This document shows, piece by piece, positions 50,597-59,060 of a DNA stretch of 64,000 bases. The DNA is from Mucilaginibacter sp. (GTDB taxonomy: Bacteria > Bacteroidota > Bacteroidia > Sphingobacteriales > Sphingobacteriaceae). Made by a program: the position numbers and the translations under genes. The notes under the pieces were generated by a model, which was not told where the DNA came from, searched no databases, and was given only the letters and a program-made list of their open reading frames with translations. Each line of letters opens with the position of its first letter. Positions within the stretch are counted from its first letter, which is position 1. Location: contig NZ_JANYGH010000061.1 of the NCBI RefSeq assembly GCF_025362475.1, positions 18,703 to 82,702 of the forward strand, written 5' to 3'.

Positions 50597-50632
50597 GTTT
50601 AAACCCGTAACAACCCCTTTAATCTTATCGAA

Positions 50633-53086
50633 ATGAAAAAATTGATCATGGTTATTTTAACCATATGGATAACTATTGCCCCGATTTTTGTAAATGCCCA
50701 AACAGCAACAGGTAAAATAACAGGTAGGGTATTGGATGCCGGCCAAAAGCCCGCCAGTGGCGCTACTGTAATTTTAAGCGATGCGAGGGATTCGGTCACC
50801 CTGAAATATGAGCAGGTTGATGCCGGTGGACATTTTGTTTTTGACGGTGTTAAAGGCGGAGCTTACCGGGTACTGGTAAGTGCTATGGGGTATAATAAAT
50901 ATAAAAGCGACATCATAACCATCAATCAGGAACAACCGCCTATTGTATTAAAAGATATCGTATTGCAAACCGGCCAGGTGGCGCTGAAAGAAGTAAGCAT
51001 CACGAGCCAAAAATCATATATTGAGCATAAGATAGACCGCACGGTTTTGAATGTCGATGCGCTTATCAGCAACGCTGGTACAACCGCGCTTGATGTATTG
51101 GAAAAATCGCCGGGGGTGCTGGTTGATCAAAACGGGACTATCAGTCTTAAAGGGCAGCAGGGAGTAGTTATCTTTATGGATGATAAGCCCACTTATTTAT
51201 CGGGCGCCGCCCTTGCCGATTATTTACGTGCCCTGCCATCATCAAGCCTGCAGCAAATAGAAATCATGACCAACCCGCCGGCGAAATATGACGCGGCGGG
51301 CAATGCAGGGGTTATCAATATAAAAACCAAAAAAACACAGCTTAAAGGCTTCAACCTGGGGCTAAGCCTAAGTATTGGCCAAACCCGCTACACCCGCACC
51401 AACAATAGCCTTAACTTCAATTACCGCAAAAATAAACTGAACCTGTTTGGTAACCTGGCTTACACCGTGCGTAACAGCTATGCCGATGTAGCCATCTTTA
51501 GGCGATATAAAAATGCCAGCGGCGAAATTACAGGTATTTTCAACCAGGATACCTATAACCGCCGGCAGGGGCATGGTGGCAAGCTTACCATTGGCGCCGA
51601 TTATTACGCAACACCAAATACAACCTATGGCATAGCGATGACCGGCTTGGCCCGTTATCCTTATTTGCCAAGCACAGGCACGGGCAACCTGTTAAATGCA
51701 GCTGGCCAGCTTGATTCAAGCGTTGTTTCAAAAAATATCGAAAAAGGAAGCTTTAAAAATACCGCCCTAAACCTGAATTACAGGCACGAGTTTAAAAAAG
51801 ACGGTCCGGATATTACTGCCAATCTGGATTATCTTAACTATGCCACCACCAACAAACAGGATTTTGATAATGAAACCTTTTTGCCTAGTGGTGCATTGAT
51901 AAGCCAAAGTAGCTTAAACGGTAGCCTGCCATCAAATATTAAAATTGTATCGGCCAAGGCAGACTACGGTCATCCCCTGGGTAATGGCATGAAACTGGAA
52001 GCCGGTTTAAAAGCCAGCTATACCCAAACTGATAACATAGCCAATTATTTTAATACCGCAAACGGCAATATCACGCCCGATTATGATAAAACCAACCATT
52101 TTAATTACAAGGAACATATTAACGCCGCTTACCTTAACCTGAACAAGGATTTTAAAAGACTGAGTATCCAGGCTGGTTTAAGGCTGGAAAATACAAGCTC
52201 AAACGGGCACCAGCTGGGCAACGTTATGAAGCCCGACTCGTCCTTTAACCGGACCTATACCAACCTGTTCCCCACAATGTTTATACAATACAAGCTGGAT
52301 AGCCTGGGCGATAACCAGGTACAGCTAAATTACGGCCGCCGCATTGACAGACCGTATTACCAGGACCTGAATCCTTTTGTTACCCCGTTTGATAAGTTTA
52401 CCTATTACGTGGGTAACCCATATCTACAGCCATCGTTCGCCAATAAAATTGAGTTAGCTTATATTTTTAAAAACCATATTACCGGTACCCTCAGCTATAG
52501 TGACACAAAGAATGATGCCGATGAAACTATTCAGATAGTAAACGGCATTTATTACAGCCGCCCCGGTAATATAGGCCACAAAACGGTTAGCAGTTTTTCT
52601 GTAGATGGAGACTTTGAGCCGGCAAAATGGTTGAGCGTACAAATAAATGCCGAAGTAACCCGTATCCACTCGCGCAGTAATTTTTACACCGGCGTGCTGG
52701 ATACCAAAGGCACATTTGTATACGGCCAGGGTATTTTACAGTTTAAACTACAAAATGGCTTTAACCTGCAGCTGGATGGTAATTACCAAAGCAGCATTAC
52801 CAATGCCCAGTTTGTTACAGGCGGCAAGGGCGCGTTAAATGCAGCGGTATCTAAGAACTTATCGCCTAAGGTAACCCTTAAATTTAGTGTGAATGATATT
52901 TTGTATACTAACATAAACCGGGGAGCCATCAACAACCTGTACCTAACAGATGCCACCTACACTAACCACGGCGATACCCGGTCGGCCTTATTAACCCTCA
53001 GTTTCCGTTTTGGCAAAGCTGTAGCCGGGCAGCGTAAAAAAGAGCAAACCGGCGCCGATGCCGAGCAGGGGAGGGTGAAGAATTAG
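50633..53086 (+). CDS. Large outer-membrane beta-barrel receptor (TonB-receptor-like, OMP_b-brl_3 family)
   Basis: An 817-residue outer-membrane protein. After a signal peptide (LIMVILTIWITIAPIFVNAQ) come a carboxypeptidase-regulatory-like domain (GKITGRVLDAGQKPASGATVILSDARDSVTLKYEQVDAGGHFVFDGVKGGAYRVLVSAMGY), a plug-like domain (DVLEKSPGVLVDQNGTISLKGQQGVVIFMDDKPTYLSGAALADYLRALPSSSLQQIEIMTNPPAKYDAAGNAGVINIKTKK) and a long barrel. This is the 'outer membrane beta-barrel family protein' type frequent in Bacteroidota, and not SusC. It is the last gene of the sigma/anti-sigma series. Substrate is unknown. Confidence 0.9.
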   Translation: MKKLIMVILTIWITIAPIFVNAQTATGKITGRVLDAGQKPASGATVILSDARDSVTLKYEQVDAGGHFVFDGVKGGAYRVLVSAMGYNKYKSDIITINQEQPPIVLKDIVLQTGQVALKEVSITSQKSYIEHKIDRTVLNVDALISNAGTTALDVLEKSPGVLVDQNGTISLKGQQGVVIFMDDKPTYLSGAALADYLRALPSSSLQQIEIMTNPPAKYDAAGNAGVINIKTKKTQLKGFNLGLSLSIGQTRYTRTNNSLNFNYRKNKLNLFGNLAYTVRNSYADVAIFRRYKNASGEITGIFNQDTYNRRQGHGGKLTIGADYYATPNTTYGIAMTGLARYPYLPSTGTGNLLNAAGQLDSSVVSKNIEKGSFKNTALNLNYRHEFKKDGPDITANLDYLNYATTNKQDFDNETFLPSGALISQSSLNGSLPSNIKIVSAKADYGHPLGNGMKLEAGLKASYTQTDNIANYFNTANGNITPDYDKTNHFNYKEHINAAYLNLNKDFKRLSIQAGLRLENTSSNGHQLGNVMKPDSSFNRTYTNLFPTMFIQYKLDSLGDNQVQLNYGRRIDRPYYQDLNPFVTPFDKFTYYVGNPYLQPSFANKIELAYIFKNHITGTLSYSDTKNDADETIQIVNGIYYSRPGNIGHKTVSSFSVDGDFEPAKWLSVQINAEVTRIHSRSNFYTGVLDTKGTFVYGQGILQFKLQNGFNLQLDGNYQSSITNAQFVTGGKGALNAAVSKNLSPKVTLKFSVNDILYTNINRGAINNLYLTDATYTNHGDTRSALLTLSFRFGKAVAGQRKKEQTGADAEQGRVKN

Positions 53087-53159
53087 TGCAAGCAGTAATG
53101 CGAATAAAAAAGCCGAAAAGTGTTGATTTAAAAGGAAAAATAAGAGGCAAGGTAGGGTA

Positions 53160-53309
53160 CTATCCATTGCTTACGACGGCAGCGGGCAAAATGACACCTT
53201 GTTTTTTGGCCAGTTGCAGCAGTTTTTGTTCTGCCTCACTGTGATCTTTAGCCATCACCTGCCCAAAGGCCCTATGATTGGAATATCCCCGCCAGGTTGA
53301 ATATGTTAT
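53160..53309 (-). pseudogene. Remnant of a DUF4142-family protein gene
   Basis: A leftward frame without a start reads NHRAFGQVMAKDHSEAEQKLLQLAKKQGVILPAAVVSNG and then stops (53160-53162). DUF4142 proteins contain 'v..FaQ.Mv.DHtkan.eL..lA.kkgi.lP' at this point, so about 35 residues match in order. The usual signal peptide, N-terminal helices and C-terminal half are missing. It lies between the receptor gene and the AraC gene, on the opposite strand to the former. Confidence 0.6.
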
Positions 53310-53332
53310 TTAACACTTTTATGTTAAAGAGT

Positions 53333-53362
53333 GAATTGATTGCTATGAACCGCAATCAATTC
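53333..53362 (-). terminator. Perfect hairpin overlapping the AraC stop codon
   Basis: Arms 53333-53343 and 53352-53362 (GAATTGATTGC and its complement) pair over 11 bases with an 8-base loop. The upstream arm includes the last codons and stop of the AraC gene on the minus strand. A short T/A-rich stretch follows. Confidence 0.6.
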
Positions 53363-54252
53363 AAAGTTCGGTATTCATTTGGTGTATAGCCCACGCGTTG
53401 TTTAAATAAACGACTGAAATGCTGAGGGTATTTAAATCCCAGTTCAAAAGCAATTTCATTAATTGTTTTGTTGGGATCAAAAATCTTGTTTTTGGCCAGG
53501 TCCATGATCTTTAATTGAATAAATTCCAATGCGGTTTTTTCGGTTTCTTTTTTAATAAGATCGCCAAAGTAGTTTGCAGATAAACCCAATTTTTCTGCGC
53601 AATAGGCTACATTCGGAAGGCCCATGTCCTGTGCCTTGCCCGATTGAAAATACTCGTTCAGTAAGCTTTCAAAACGTTCAATAATTCCTCTGTGCACGAT
53701 GTCGCGGGTGAGGAACTGGCGGTCATAAAAACGAATACAATAATCAAGAAATAGTTCAATGTTCGATGCAATCAGTTTCTTGGTATGTTTGTCATAGCCA
53801 TGCTTTAACTCAAATGAAATTTTTGAGAAGCAATCTAAAACAATCTGTCGTTCCTGCTCTGATATGTGGAGCGCTTCATGCACATCATATGAGAAAAAGG
53901 AATAATCGCTCATGTGGCGTCCAAGGGAAGTTCCGAGGATCAGATCAGGATGAAATACCAAGGCAAGCCCCTGCGGCTGATAAAACAGCTCGGGGTTGTT
54001 TTCTCCTATAGCCTGGCCCGGCGCCAAAAAGATAAGCGTACCTTCCTGGTAGTCATAATTTTTAAGTCCGTACCTTAGATCACCGCACCGGATCTGCTTC
54101 AAAAAAACTGTATAAAAACCATAGCACAACCTGCGGGATGCTCTGGGGGCTGCCTTTGAAAGATCGACTACACTAACAAGCGGGTTCAGCGTTTCCTGAT
54201 TGTTGAAAGCATTATACTCAGCAACAGTATCAAATTTCAGCATATCATCCAT
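53356..54252 (-). CDS. AraC-family transcriptional regulator, divergent from the SDR operon
   Basis: A 298-residue regulator. The N-terminal domain (about 30-160) is of the cupin type (GDLRYGLKNYDYQEGTLIFLAPGQAIG...GLALVFHPDLI). The C-terminal 100 residues hold the AraC DNA-binding domain, MGLPNVAYCAEKLGLSANYFGDLIKKETEKTALEFIQLKIMDLAKNKI and KTINEIAFELGFKYPQHFSRLFKQRVGYTPNEYR. It faces a gene set for an SDR, a CMD protein and a molybdopterin subunit across 173 bases with an inverted repeat, so it is the likely regulator of that set. In related genomes AraC proteins of this type often sit beside such redox genes. Confidence 0.92.
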   Translation of the reverse strand: MDDMLKFDTVAEYNAFNNQETLNPLVSVVDLSKAAPRASRRLCYGFYTVFLKQIRCGDLRYGLKNYDYQEGTLIFLAPGQAIGENNPELFYQPQGLALVFHPDLILGTSLGRHMSDYSFFSYDVHEALHISEQERQIVLDCFSKISFELKHGYDKHTKKLIASNIELFLDYCIRFYDRQFLTRDIVHRGIIERFESLLNEYFQSGKAQDMGLPNVAYCAEKLGLSANYFGDLIKKETEKTALEFIQLKIMDLAKNKIFDPNKTINEIAFELGFKYPQHFSRLFKQRVGYTPNEYRTLN

Positions 54253-54275
54253 ATCAAAACTTTAAAACTATGAAT

Positions 54276-54283
54276 CAAATTTA
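54276..54283 (-). promoter_or_regulatory. -7 promoter box of the divergent AraC gene
   Basis: TAAATTTG on the minus strand, an exact TAnnTTTG match, 23 bases upstream of the AraC start codon. Confidence 0.5.
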
Positions 54284-54328
54284 CCTGATCATTAGAGTAT
54301 TACCTATTGTAATCTTATAAATCGGTGA

Positions 54329-54363
54329 ATTTGGTAGACTTTTCAGTAATCTGTATACCAAAT
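54329..54363. promoter_or_regulatory. Candidate operator: inverted repeat between AraC and SDR genes
   Basis: ATTTGGTA at 54329-54336 and its exact complement TACCAAAT at 54356-54363 are separated by 19 bases in the only divergent control region of this locus. Centre-to-centre distance is 27 bases. This is a plausible site for the AraC regulator, though chance occurrence in AT-rich DNA cannot be excluded. Confidence 0.4.
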
Positions 54364-54425
54364 GAGGAAAAAATCATCAGGAACTTTGTATCAGTTAAAA
54401 ACATAGAAAGGTTAAATCTATTTAG

Positions 54426-55169
54426 ATGAAAAATATAGAAGGAAAAGTGGTTGTCATCACAGGTGCAAGCAGTGGCTTAGGTGAAGCTACTGCCAAAATG
54501 TTATCCGCCGAAGGCGCGACCGTAGTACTTGGTGCACGCCGGGCCGATCGCATTGATGCCTTAGCAAATGAAATTAATAATAAGGGCGGCCGGGCTATGG
54601 CCTTAGCAACTGATGTTAAAGATGCAGCACAGGTCAAGAAACTCGTTGATACCACAGTGGAAAAATACGGACGCATTGATGTGATCATCAATAATGCTGG
54701 CCTGATGCCCCATTCTCCACTGGAACGATTGAAGATCGATGACTGGGATCAGATGATCGATGTGAATTTAAAATGCGTATTGTATGGTATCGCTGCTGCG
54801 TTGCCCTACATGAAAGCGCAAAAATCAGGACAGATCATTAACGTTTCATCTGTAGCGGGGCACAAGGTAAATCCGGGTGGTGCTGTTTATTCGGCAACAA
54901 AAACAGCGGTTCGTGTTATTTCCGAAGGCTTGCGTCAGGAAGTTAAACCTTACAATATCCGTACAACAATCATTTCACCAGGTGCCGTTGCAACGGAGTT
55001 GTCCGACAGTGTAACCGAGCCCGATGTAGCAGCAGGCATTAAACAGTTTTATGATGCTTTCGCCATTCCTGCTGATTCATTTGCAAGATGTGTTGTATTT
55101 GCTATGAGCCAGCCTGAAGAAGTGGATATCAACGAGATTCTGTTCCGACCAACCAGCCAAGCAGGTTAA
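54426..55169 (+). CDS. Short-chain dehydrogenase/reductase (SDR family)
   Basis: A 247-residue NAD(P)-dependent oxidoreductase. The cofactor motif is TGASSGLGEATAKMLSAEG (TGxxxGxG), followed by ATDVKDAAQV, the structural NNAG in DVIINNAGLMPHS, the catalytic serine in IINVSSVAGHK, and YSATK with the catalytic Tyr and Lys. ARR after the second strand (VVLGARRADR) suggests NADP preference. It ends with a region typical of the clavulanate-dehydrogenase-like group (MSQPEEVDINEILFRPTSQ). It is the first of three genes divergent from an AraC regulator. The substrate is not known. Confidence 0.93.
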   Translation: MKNIEGKVVVITGASSGLGEATAKMLSAEGATVVLGARRADRIDALANEINNKGGRAMALATDVKDAAQVKKLVDTTVEKYGRIDVIINNAGLMPHSPLERLKIDDWDQMIDVNLKCVLYGIAAALPYMKAQKSGQIINVSSVAGHKVNPGGAVYSATKTAVRVISEGLRQEVKPYNIRTTIISPGAVATELSDSVTEPDVAAGIKQFYDAFAIPADSFARCVVFAMSQPEEVDINEILFRPTSQAG

Positions 55170-55255
55170 GGGAGACGAAACGGATGCCATTTTCACACGA
55201 GAGCTTACGCCCCTAAACGATAGCATCAACCTAATCAATAAAACAAATCAGACTT

Positions 55256-55963
55256 ATGAAAAAAACAATCTTGCTCCTTTTAATATTGATAAGCTTGAAT
55301 AAGGTGAAAGCACAAACAAATATAATATTGAACAACAAACAGAAAAGTATCGTTGCTATCTCAGCACTTACAGCAAAGGGTAACCTCACTGGCCTGAAGA
55401 ATGCCATGAATGATGGACTGGATGCCGGGATGACGGTGAATGAGATCAAAGAGATAATGATACACCTGTATGCCTATTGCGGTTTCCCGCGCAGTCTTAA
55501 CGGCATCAACACATTTATTGCGGTATTGAACGAAAGGAAAGCGAAAGGCGTCAATGACCCTGAAGGAACTGCCCCTCTTATTGCGCCACCCGCTGCCGAC
55601 AAATATGCATCTGGTAAAAAAATATTAGAACGGCTCACCGGTCGTCCCGAAATCGAACCCAAAAGAGGTTATGCAGCTTTTTTACCGGCTATTGATACTT
55701 TACTAAAAGAGCACCTTTTTGCAGATGTTTTTGGACGTGGCGTACTTACCGATCAGGAACGTGAATTAACTACGGTTTCTGCGCTGGTTAGCCTTGGCGG
55801 GGTCGATTCCCAGTTATCCGGGCATTTGTCAATCGCTATGCACACCGGCTTAACTGAACCGCAGCTTAAAGAAATGCTGGCTATACAGGAAATTAAAATA
55901 GGCAAAACGGAAGCCGATGCCGGTAGGGCAGTATTGACAAGCGTGACCACAAGGAGGCAATAA
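55256..55963 (+). CDS. Secreted carboxymuconolactone decarboxylase-family protein
   Basis: A 235-residue protein with a signal peptide (KTILLLLILISLNKVKAQ) and two CMD-like helical domains. The first is about 28-95 (LNNKQKSIVAISALTAKGNLTGLKNAMNDGLDAGMTVNEIKEIMIHLYAYCGFPRSLNGINTF) and the second about 150-230 (LTDQERELTTVSALVSLGGVDSQLSGHLSIAMHTGLTEPQLKEML). The redox CxxC of AhpD is absent; a single cysteine stands in AYCGFP. Export and lack of CxxC speak against classical peroxidase or cytosolic decarboxylase activity. It is co-oriented between the SDR and the molybdopterin subunit. Confidence 0.88.
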   Translation: MKKTILLLLILISLNKVKAQTNIILNNKQKSIVAISALTAKGNLTGLKNAMNDGLDAGMTVNEIKEIMIHLYAYCGFPRSLNGINTFIAVLNERKAKGVNDPEGTAPLIAPPAADKYASGKKILERLTGRPEIEPKRGYAAFLPAIDTLLKEHLFADVFGRGVLTDQERELTTVSALVSLGGVDSQLSGHLSIAMHTGLTEPQLKEMLAIQEIKIGKTEADAGRAVLTSVTTRRQ

Positions 55964-55980
55964 ACCTAAATGATAAAACG

Positions 55981-58149
55981 ATGAACGAAATATCAAGACG
56001 TCATTTTATAAAGAGCACAAGTACCCTTGGGGTGGCTTTATGGCTTGGGCTTACGGCAAAAGGTGAAACAAGTAAGGTTTCGGCAATAGCTGTAGCCAAA
56101 AACTTTACGCCTTTTATACTCATCGAACCTAATGGGCAGATTACCCTATTTAACACTAAGCCCGAAATGGGGCAGGGTACTTTTCAATCCATACCCGCGT
56201 TGATCGCTGAAGAATTTGAAGTTTCGCTTGATCAGGTCATTATAAAAAATACCGGTGGGGAAAAGGAATTTGGGAATGGCCAGCGCGCCGGGGGCAGCAC
56301 TTCTGTGCGTGGCAGCTACAACGAAATGAGGAAAGTAGGCGCTGCAGCCAAAGCGGTTTTTATTGCTGCAGCGAGTACCGAATGGCAAGTAAATGAAGCT
56401 GACTGTTATGCTGAGAATGGCAAGATATTTCACCGGCTTACGCAAAGATCAACGGCTTATGGCGATTTGCTTGAAGAAGCGTCAAAGATAGAACTGCCTA
56501 AAGATCCTAAACTTAAAGACCCTAAAGATTTTAAAATTATAGGGAAACAAGCTCATCGCCCGGATGTACCTATGAAAACAAATGGCTCTGCGATATTCGG
56601 TATAGATGTTCAAGTACCGGATATGGTTTATGCAACTGTGGAGCGATGCCCCGTTATCGGTGGAACATTAAAAAGCTTCGATCCAAGCGAGGCGTTAAAA
56701 ATGTCAGGCGTTATCAAAGTAGATAAAGTAGAGCGGATTGTTGGCATCTATAGTTTTATTGGTGTGGCAGTTATCGCTCATTCATACTGGACGGCGATGC
56801 AGGCACGTAAAAAACTAAAGATCGAATGGGATACCAAAGGTTTTGAAACTTATAACTCGGCCGACTACGATCAATATTTATGGAAACACGCCGATGAAGA
56901 AGGTATGATAGATAAGAATATCGGGGCAATAGACGCCGTTAAAACCTCCGCGCAAAATACGATTGATGCGAATTATGAAACACCCGTAATAGCCCACCAT
57001 ACGCTTGAACCCATGGTTTGCGTGGCACAGGTCACCGGAGATAAAGTAGAGATATGGTCATCCAACCAGGTTCCTAATCTAATAACGGGCTCTGGCGACA
57101 ATGATGTACCTGCGCTTACCGGTTTTAAGCCAGGTAATGTAAAGTACCACAATAATAACGTCAACATGTTTATTGGTGGTGGTTATGGCAGGCGCCTGTA
57201 CTACGATTATATTGTAGAAGCCGTAAACGTAGCCAAACTGGTCGATCGGCCGGTTAAAACGTTGTGGTCGCGGGAAGATTGTACAAAACAAGGTGCATGG
57301 CGAATGATGACCTTTTCCAAAATGAGTGGAACTCTTGGTGAAGATGGCAAATTGCTGGCTTTCCGGCACAAAGTGATCGGGCCTAATTTTCACGAGTCCC
57401 TATTCAAAACTTTTAATAAGACCAGGCTGGATGGGAGCATGGTGGAGGGTATAGGCGCCCAGGACTACGAGATACCTAACATCAAAACATCTTATGTCAA
57501 AACAGACTCTCATATTCCCGGAGCAGCATTTCGGTCAGTGGTCAGTTCAACGATTTGCTTTCCCCATGAGTCCTTTGTAGATGAAATGGCCTATAAGGCC
57601 GGGAAAGACCCCATGGAATTTCGTTTAAGTATGGTTGCACCCTCCTCTGATACTTATAAGCTGTTACAAAAATTAAAGGAACTATCAAATTGGGATAAGC
57701 CGTTACCCGTGGATAAAGGCAGGGGAGTGGCTCAGTGGAAATTTTTTGGCTGCCAACTGGGATATGTGGTAGAAGTTACCTATAACGCTGTAAGCAAATT
57801 AATTAAAATTGACAGGGTTATCGCCCTCATTGATCTGGGTATTGTTGTAAACCCAGACAACGTAAAAAACCAGGTGGAGGGAGCTGTGATAATGGCACTT
57901 TCTGCTGCCACTAAACCCGGTATAACTTTTAAGAATGGCGTTGTAGAGCAAAGTAATTTTTACGATAATCCGGTGCCGCGTATAAATGAAGCTCCACTTG
58001 TAGAGGTGCATATACTGGCCGATGGCGGCAGGATAAAGGGTGTTGGAGAACCTGGAATTCCTCCCTTTGCGCCTGCATTAGCTAATGCCATTTTTGCGGC
58101 AACAGGTAAGCGTCTGCGAAAAATGCCTTTTGATTTGAAGATTGGCTGA
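55981..58149 (+). CDS. Second molybdopterin-binding large subunit (IorB-like), without an adjacent 2Fe-2S subunit
   Basis: A 722-residue xanthine-oxidase-superfamily subunit. The Tat signal is ISRRHFIKSTSTLGVALWLGL. Landmarks are KPEMGQGTFQSIPALIAEEF, GQRAGGSTSVRGSY, the pterin-contact segment FIGGGYGRRLYYDY, and a C-terminal GVGEPGIPPFAPALANAIFAATGKR containing the catalytic glutamate. It parallels the protein at 3271-5427 but is clearly divergent from it. No iron-sulfur small subunit or cytochrome gene is next to it, although such subunits normally form one operon. It may borrow the small subunit encoded at 2804 or another one elsewhere. It starts 17 bases after the CMD gene. Confidence 0.92.
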   Translation: MNEISRRHFIKSTSTLGVALWLGLTAKGETSKVSAIAVAKNFTPFILIEPNGQITLFNTKPEMGQGTFQSIPALIAEEFEVSLDQVIIKNTGGEKEFGNGQRAGGSTSVRGSYNEMRKVGAAAKAVFIAAASTEWQVNEADCYAENGKIFHRLTQRSTAYGDLLEEASKIELPKDPKLKDPKDFKIIGKQAHRPDVPMKTNGSAIFGIDVQVPDMVYATVERCPVIGGTLKSFDPSEALKMSGVIKVDKVERIVGIYSFIGVAVIAHSYWTAMQARKKLKIEWDTKGFETYNSADYDQYLWKHADEEGMIDKNIGAIDAVKTSAQNTIDANYETPVIAHHTLEPMVCVAQVTGDKVEIWSSNQVPNLITGSGDNDVPALTGFKPGNVKYHNNNVNMFIGGGYGRRLYYDYIVEAVNVAKLVDRPVKTLWSREDCTKQGAWRMMTFSKMSGTLGEDGKLLAFRHKVIGPNFHESLFKTFNKTRLDGSMVEGIGAQDYEIPNIKTSYVKTDSHIPGAAFRSVVSSTICFPHESFVDEMAYKAGKDPMEFRLSMVAPSSDTYKLLQKLKELSNWDKPLPVDKGRGVAQWKFFGCQLGYVVEVTYNAVSKLIKIDRVIALIDLGIVVNPDNVKNQVEGAVIMALSAATKPGITFKNGVVEQSNFYDNPVPRINEAPLVEVHILADGGRIKGVGEPGIPPFAPALANAIFAATGKRLRKMPFDLKIG

Positions 58150-58238
58150 TCGATGAAAGAATGCTACTTTAGATTATAATGCCAACGGCCACGGATTATC
58201 CAGATATAGACGCTTATGACTTTAAAGCCTCCAAATAG

Positions 58239-58272
58239 AACCATCTCCATTTAATGGGAGATGGTTTTTTAT
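58239..58272 (+). terminator. Rho-independent terminator after the second molybdopterin subunit
   Basis: Arms 58239-58248 and 58257-58266 (AACCATCTCC and its complement) pair over 10 bases with an 8-base loop and lead into a run of six T (58265-58270). It lies between convergent genes and may also serve the START-domain gene from the other side. Confidence 0.85.
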
Positions 58273-58394
58273 TTTCAAGTTTGGTTTCCTTAAGAATGAC
58301 GATTTTCCGATGAAAAGAAAAATGTTTATGGGCCTGTTCTAATGCTGCGATGCTATTTAATCAGGTTTATTGAATTGCATTTGCAAAAAATCAA

Positions 58395-59039
58395 CTAATT
58401 TTCAATAGACGCAATAACAACGTTTTGATAAGCCGGCTTTCGCAATTGTATTTTCAGGCTCTTGAAAAATTTTAATGGGCCTTCTGTTGCAAACATATTG
58501 ACCAGCCATGCCGGCACGGAGCCTCCCGGATCTACATGTATCGTATACTCAACTTTTAACTGATCAGCCCCGGCTGGTGTAATTATCCATTTTCCGCTGG
58601 AATTAACAACCCTGACAATGCCCTTTTTTACCGGGACAAAACCCGGCACAGCGGGGCCCTCAACAGTAACCACTTTAGTATCCGGATTTTGAGTAATGAT
58701 TAAATGAGCAACAAAATCCCGGTTCTCGGCGGGCCAGGGTAAACTGATTTCCGAATAATAGTAAAGTTCCGTCGACGATACTTGTTTTAGCAGCACACAA
58801 GATTTTGTATGATATTCCCAGTCAGGGCTGGTCTTCACATCCATTAATAAGGCCACCAACTGGGATGCAGTCGCTTTTAAATCGCATTCCACCCTAACAG
58901 CTTTGATCTTTGAATCAGGCACTATGCTGGTGTATACTCTTATTTCTTCCTTTTCAGTACTAAGTTTCCAATCACTCTGTCCGAATGCAAGACTCAGCTT
59001 CAATATGAGAAGAAATGATATATAGATAAATTTTTCCAT
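58395..59039 (-). CDS. Secreted START/SRPBCC-domain lipid-binding-like protein
   Basis: A 214-residue protein with a signal peptide (KFIYISFLLILKLSLAFGQ). The body is a START-type fold: WKLSTEKEEIRVYTSIVPDSKIKAVRVECDLKATASQLVALLMDVKTSPDWEYHTKSCVLLKQVSSTELYYYSEISLPWPAENRDFV and a C-terminal helix PAWLVNMFATEGPLKFFKSLKIQL. Members bind lipids or other hydrophobic ligands, and the bacterial secreted ones are mostly uncharacterised. It is 21 bases downstream of the TetR gene and is probably its co-transcribed partner. Confidence 0.87.
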   Translation of the reverse strand: MEKFIYISFLLILKLSLAFGQSDWKLSTEKEEIRVYTSIVPDSKIKAVRVECDLKATASQLVALLMDVKTSPDWEYHTKSCVLLKQVSSTELYYYSEISLPWPAENRDFVAHLIITQNPDTKVVTVEGPAVPGFVPVKKGIVRVVNSSGKWIITPAGADQLKVEYTIHVDPGGSVPAWLVNMFATEGPLKFFKSLKIQLRKPAYQNVVIASIEN

Positions 59040-59060
59040 TGAATGAATTATTTCACTTGT

